From positions 1 to 16,407 of the forward strand of contig URLB01000035.1 of the NCBI GenBank assembly GCA_900548595.1: a stretch of 16,407 bases of DNA. The letters run 5' to 3'. Positions 14,626-16,407 of this stretch are shown piece after piece. The position numbers and the translations under genes are program-made. The notes beneath the pieces were generated by a model, which did not search any database, was not told the origin of the DNA, and was given only the letters and a program-made list of their open reading frames with translations. The stretch comes from an uncultured Eubacteriales bacterium. Its GTDB lineage: Bacteria > Bacillota > Clostridia > Lachnospirales > Anaerotignaceae. Position 1 is the first letter of the stretch. Every line of letters begins with the position of its first letter.

Positions 14626-15831
14626 TCATATAAGGAAACGGTCTCGGACAAAATTCGCAAGCCATACGGCGTCATTTGCGGAATTATCCCTATGCGCCTC
14701 ATCAAGGGCGGCTTTAAGAGCCATACCTATAGTCTTTCCGTCCGTTATGCCCATTTTTTTCAAATCGTCGCCGTTCAGTTTCAGTTCTTTCATATATATA
14801 CATTCGTTATTATTTTTTATATCATTATATATTTCGGCTGCCTCGGCGGCATTTTCCGTACCCGAAGCTCTATAGAAGTCAAGCAGCAGGCTGTAATTCT
14901 CATCACCGATTTTTTCTACCGTTTTCTTTACACAGTATCTGTCTGTTAACGATCCCTTCGCCGCTTCCGCTATAACTGCTGATACTGATTTCAGCGTTTT
15001 TGTGTCAAATTTAAGTCCTTTCATAAGTTTTTCGGCTTCTTTTACTCCTATTCCGTCCAAAAACAACGCCCATCTAAGAGCCGGTATTTTTTTTGCCGCC
15101 GCCAAACGGGAAGCCGTTTTGCCGCCTTCTCTTTTTAAAAGCTCCGAAAGCGGAATATTTATATGCTCCGTAAGTCCGCTTTCCGTAAGAAAACCGATTT
15201 TTTCGGGTCTATCGCTCATAATCAGTTTCTGAAGTTCTTCTCTTATTCTTTCCGCGCTTATTTTTTCTATCAGTCGGCTGTTATTTTTAAGGGCGTTCCA
15301 TGTTTCTTCCTCTATTTCAAATCCAAGCTGAGCCGCAAACCTGACTGCCCTTAACATTCTTAGGGCGTCCTCCCGAAATCTTTCTTCCGCACAGCCTACC
15401 CCTCTTATTATTTTTCTTTCTATATCTTCTCTTCCTCCGAACGGATCGATAAATCCCTCCACGGGATGATAGGCAATGGCGTTCATTGTAAAATCACGTC
15501 TCAGAAGATCCTCATGTATGTCTCTTGTAAAAACAACCTCGTCGGGATGACGGCAGTCCGTATACTCTCCCTCTATGCGGTATGTCGTAACCTCGTAGCC
15601 TGTTTTCCCCATAAGAACAGTTATTGTACCGTGTTTTATGCCAGTATCGTAGGTATGTCCGAAACACGCCTTTGTTTCCTCCGGTTTTGCAGATGTGGTT
15701 ATATCCCAGTCTCCGGGCGTTCTGCCGAGAATCATATCCCTTACGCATCCTCCGACAATATACGCTTCATATCCGTTTTCATTAAGTTTATATAGTATTT
15801 TTTCAGCATTTTTATCTATAATCGTACCCAT
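14626..15831 (-). CDS. cca: CCA tRNA nucleotidyltransferase (class II)
   Basis: A 401-residue cytoplasmic enzyme that adds or repairs the 3' CCA end of tRNAs without a template. The N-terminal class II nucleotidyltransferase head has GGCVRD (27-32) and the catalytic D41-W-D43. It is followed by the RRDFTMNAIAY motif, the base-recognition region EERFREDALRMLRAVRFA, and a helical tail for tRNA binding. Start: ATG at 15831 preceded by GAGAGGG. The divergent tRNA-Lys gene beside it does not encode CCA, so this enzyme (or a partner) is needed to finish it. Some bacteria split the task between CC- and A-adding enzymes; which type this is cannot be decided by eye. It is likely co-transcribed with the CotS-like gene downstream. 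Confidence 0.95.
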   Translation of the reverse strand: MGTIIDKNAEKILYKLNENGYEAYIVGGCVRDMILGRTPGDWDITTSAKPEETKACFGHTYDTGIKHGTITVLMGKTGYEVTTYRIEGEYTDCRHPDEVVFTRDIHEDLLRRDFTMNAIAYHPVEGFIDPFGGREDIERKIIRGVGCAEERFREDALRMLRAVRFAAQLGFEIEEETWNALKNNSRLIEKISAERIREELQKLIMSDRPEKIGFLTESGLTEHINIPLSELLKREGGKTASRLAAAKKIPALRWALFLDGIGVKEAEKLMKGLKFDTKTLKSVSAVIAEAAKGSLTDRYCVKKTVEKIGDENYSLLLDFYRASGTENAAEAAEIYNDIKNNNECIYMKELKLNGDDLKKMGITDGKTIGMALKAALDEAHRDNSANDAVWLANFVRDRFLI

Positions 15832-15873
15832 CTTTTTTCCCTCTCAGAAGCATTTCCGTTGTAATTTTATGCT

Positions 15874-15902
15874 AATATAACATTTTTTAAATAAAAACGC
15901 AA
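15874..15902 (-). promoter_or_regulatory. Putative sigma-A promoter of cca
   Basis: Minus strand TTGCGT (15902-15897), 17 bases, TATATT (15879-15874), with TG one base before the -10. The leader is about 35 bases. It lies back to back with the tRNA-Lys promoter, whose -35 starts 18 bases further on. Confidence 0.55.
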
Positions 15903-15919
15903 ATTCTTTAAAAAAAATG

Positions 15920-15948
15920 TTGACATATCCGAAACATCATGCTATTAT
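15920..15948 (+). promoter_or_regulatory. Strong sigma-A promoter of tRNA-Lys
   Basis: TTGACA (15920-15925), 17 bases, TATTAT (15943-15948). The consensus -35 and ideal spacing fit a stable-RNA gene. Predicted transcription starts around 15955, about 20 bases before the mature tRNA. Confidence 0.8.
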
Positions 15949-15974
15949 ATTTCTTGCAGTTGAAAATTGAATGT

Positions 15975-16047
15975 GCACCTTTAGCTCAGTTGGTAGAGCA
16001 ACTGACTCTTAATCAGTGGGTCTGGGGTTCGAGCCCCCAAAGGTGTA
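15975..16047 (+). tRNA. tRNA-Lys (anticodon CUU)
   Basis: Seventy-three bases fold into a complete cloverleaf. The acceptor stem is 15975-15981 with 16040-16046. The D arm has GCTC/GAGC. The anticodon stem ACTGA/TCAGT encloses loop CTCTTAA with anticodon CTT (16008-16010). The T arm is TGGGG/CCCCA with TTCGAGC. The discriminator base is A. No CCA is encoded. The first acceptor pair is G1-U72, a wobble where most bacterial tRNA-Lys have G-C. It reads AAG; a UUU-anticodon tRNA-Lys must exist elsewhere for AAA. Confidence 0.97.
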
Positions 16048-16053
16048 TTATAA

Positions 16054-16106
16054 CGGCGAGGTTTTGCAAATGTAAATGTTGTGGGGCTTCGCTGCTTTTT
16101 TATTTT
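16054..16106 (+). terminator. Probable terminator of tRNA-Lys
   Basis: CGGCGAGG (16054-16061) can pair with CTTCGCTG (16087-16094) over 8 base pairs (two G-U), with a long A/T-rich loop, followed at once by C and the T-rich tail TTTTTTATTTTT. The loop is longer than usual, so the call is moderate. Confidence 0.5.
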
Positions 16107-16117
16107 TGTAAACAGTA

Positions 16118-16149
16118 AAATCCGCATATTAACAAATATATGCGGATTT
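16118..16149 (-). terminator. Terminator of the cation/proton antiporter gene
   Basis: A perfect 12-base-pair stem AAATCCGCATAT / ATATGCGGATTT (16118-16129 with 16138-16149) with an 8-base loop, 37 bases after the antiporter stop codon. The T-tract on the minus side is short (TTTT). Confidence 0.7.
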
Positions 16150-16186
16150 ATTAAATTAACCTTCAAATTTTATAATCAGCCTGTTT

Positions 16187-16407
16187 TTAAAAGTTCTCAT
16201 TTTTACCGAGCAGTTTTTCATACGTCATATCAATCCCTATCGCTCCTAAAGGCGCGGTAATAAGGATTCCCAAAACAGACACGGATAAAACAAGTTTTCC
16301 GCAGGGCAAACCCATAGCCAACGGAACAGACCCTATTGCCGCCTGAACAGTTGCCTTCGGAAGATAAGATATAATACAAAAAAGTCTCTCTTTCCGATTA
16401 AGTTCAG
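16187..16407 (-). CDS. Cation:proton antiporter, C-terminal end (partial)
   Basis: The last 72 residues of a membrane protein whose start lies beyond the right window edge, too incomplete for full identification. The stretch contains ERLFC, then YLPKATVQAAIGSVPLA, then a hydrophobic helix VLGILITAPLGAIGID, and ends in a short charged tail. The KATVQAAIG block followed by an APLGA helix is characteristic of the last transmembrane segments of CPA-type Na+(K+)/H+ antiporters, where the lysine lies in an ion-path helix. The family assignment is from recalled motif similarity. It is convergent with the tRNA-Lys transcript and followed by a hairpin terminator. Confidence 0.75.
   Translation of the reverse strand, partial: ELNRKERLFCIISYLPKATVQAAIGSVPLAMGLPCGKLVLSVSVLGILITAPLGAIGIDMTYEKLLGKNENF

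Noticed and set aside
14558..14665. N-terminal extension of the CotS-like protein
   Set aside because: It would overlap the cca end and has no ribosome binding site, while GGAGGG sits correctly before the ATG at 14557.
15981..16166. 61-codon minus-strand open frame across the tRNA gene
   Set aside because: Its end (GARTPDPLIKSQLLYQLS) is the well-known false translation of an antisense tRNA, and the rest covers two hairpins.

Overview
The window looks like the chromosome of a low-GC, endospore-forming member of the Clostridia. The evidence is SpoIIE, a CotS-like spore-coat kinase relative, Gram-positive ribosome binding sites and promoters, heavy use of AT-rich codons, and the classic Firmicutes neighbourhood spoIIE-tilS-hpt-ftsH. 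Genus cannot be fixed from what is here. No transposase, CRISPR array, rRNA or clear attachment site was seen. Most genes are on the minus strand, so transcription mostly runs from high to low coordinates.

Layout from left to right. (1) 1-1420: the first three quarters of FtsH (minus), cut by the window edge, with a TTG start. (2) 1727-4164: a small island between ftsH and hpt, holding a 73-residue cysteine-rich protein with prophage-type relatives (minus), a divergent HTH/S24 LexA-CI-type repressor (plus), and a GH3 beta-N-acetylhexosaminidase lipoprotein (plus). The 367-base divergent region is rich in dyads. (3) 4168-6172: a shared bidirectional terminator, then hpt and tilS (minus) as a tightly coupled pair with its own promoter. 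(4) 6187-7694: an insulated Na+-dependent NSS-family symporter (minus) with its own strong promoter and terminator. (5) 7739-10189: spoIIE (minus) with terminator and a possible Spo0A-type promoter with a long spacer. (6) 10241-13564: a PEGA-domain membrane protein followed by alpha-phosphohexomutase (minus operon). (7) 13580-15902: CCA-adding enzyme followed by a CotS-like pseudokinase (minus). (8) 15920-16110: tRNA-Lys(CUU) on plus, divergent from cca and lacking an encoded CCA end. (9) 16187-16407: the C-terminal end of a cation/proton antiporter (minus), cut by the right edge.

Functionally, regions 3-5 combine tRNA-Ile maturation, purine salvage, solute uptake and the SpoIIE phosphatase that activates sigma-F in the forespore. 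The usual gene order is preserved, but it has been opened in two places. The symporter sits between spoIIE and tilS, and the repressor/lipoprotein/cysteine-protein island sits between hpt and ftsH. That island is the most unusual part of the window. Regions 6-7 pair sugar-phosphate supply with an envelope protein, and tRNA end repair with a probable spore-coat protein. Start sites were chosen from ribosome binding sites and several differ from the longest open frame. All promoter calls were made by eye.
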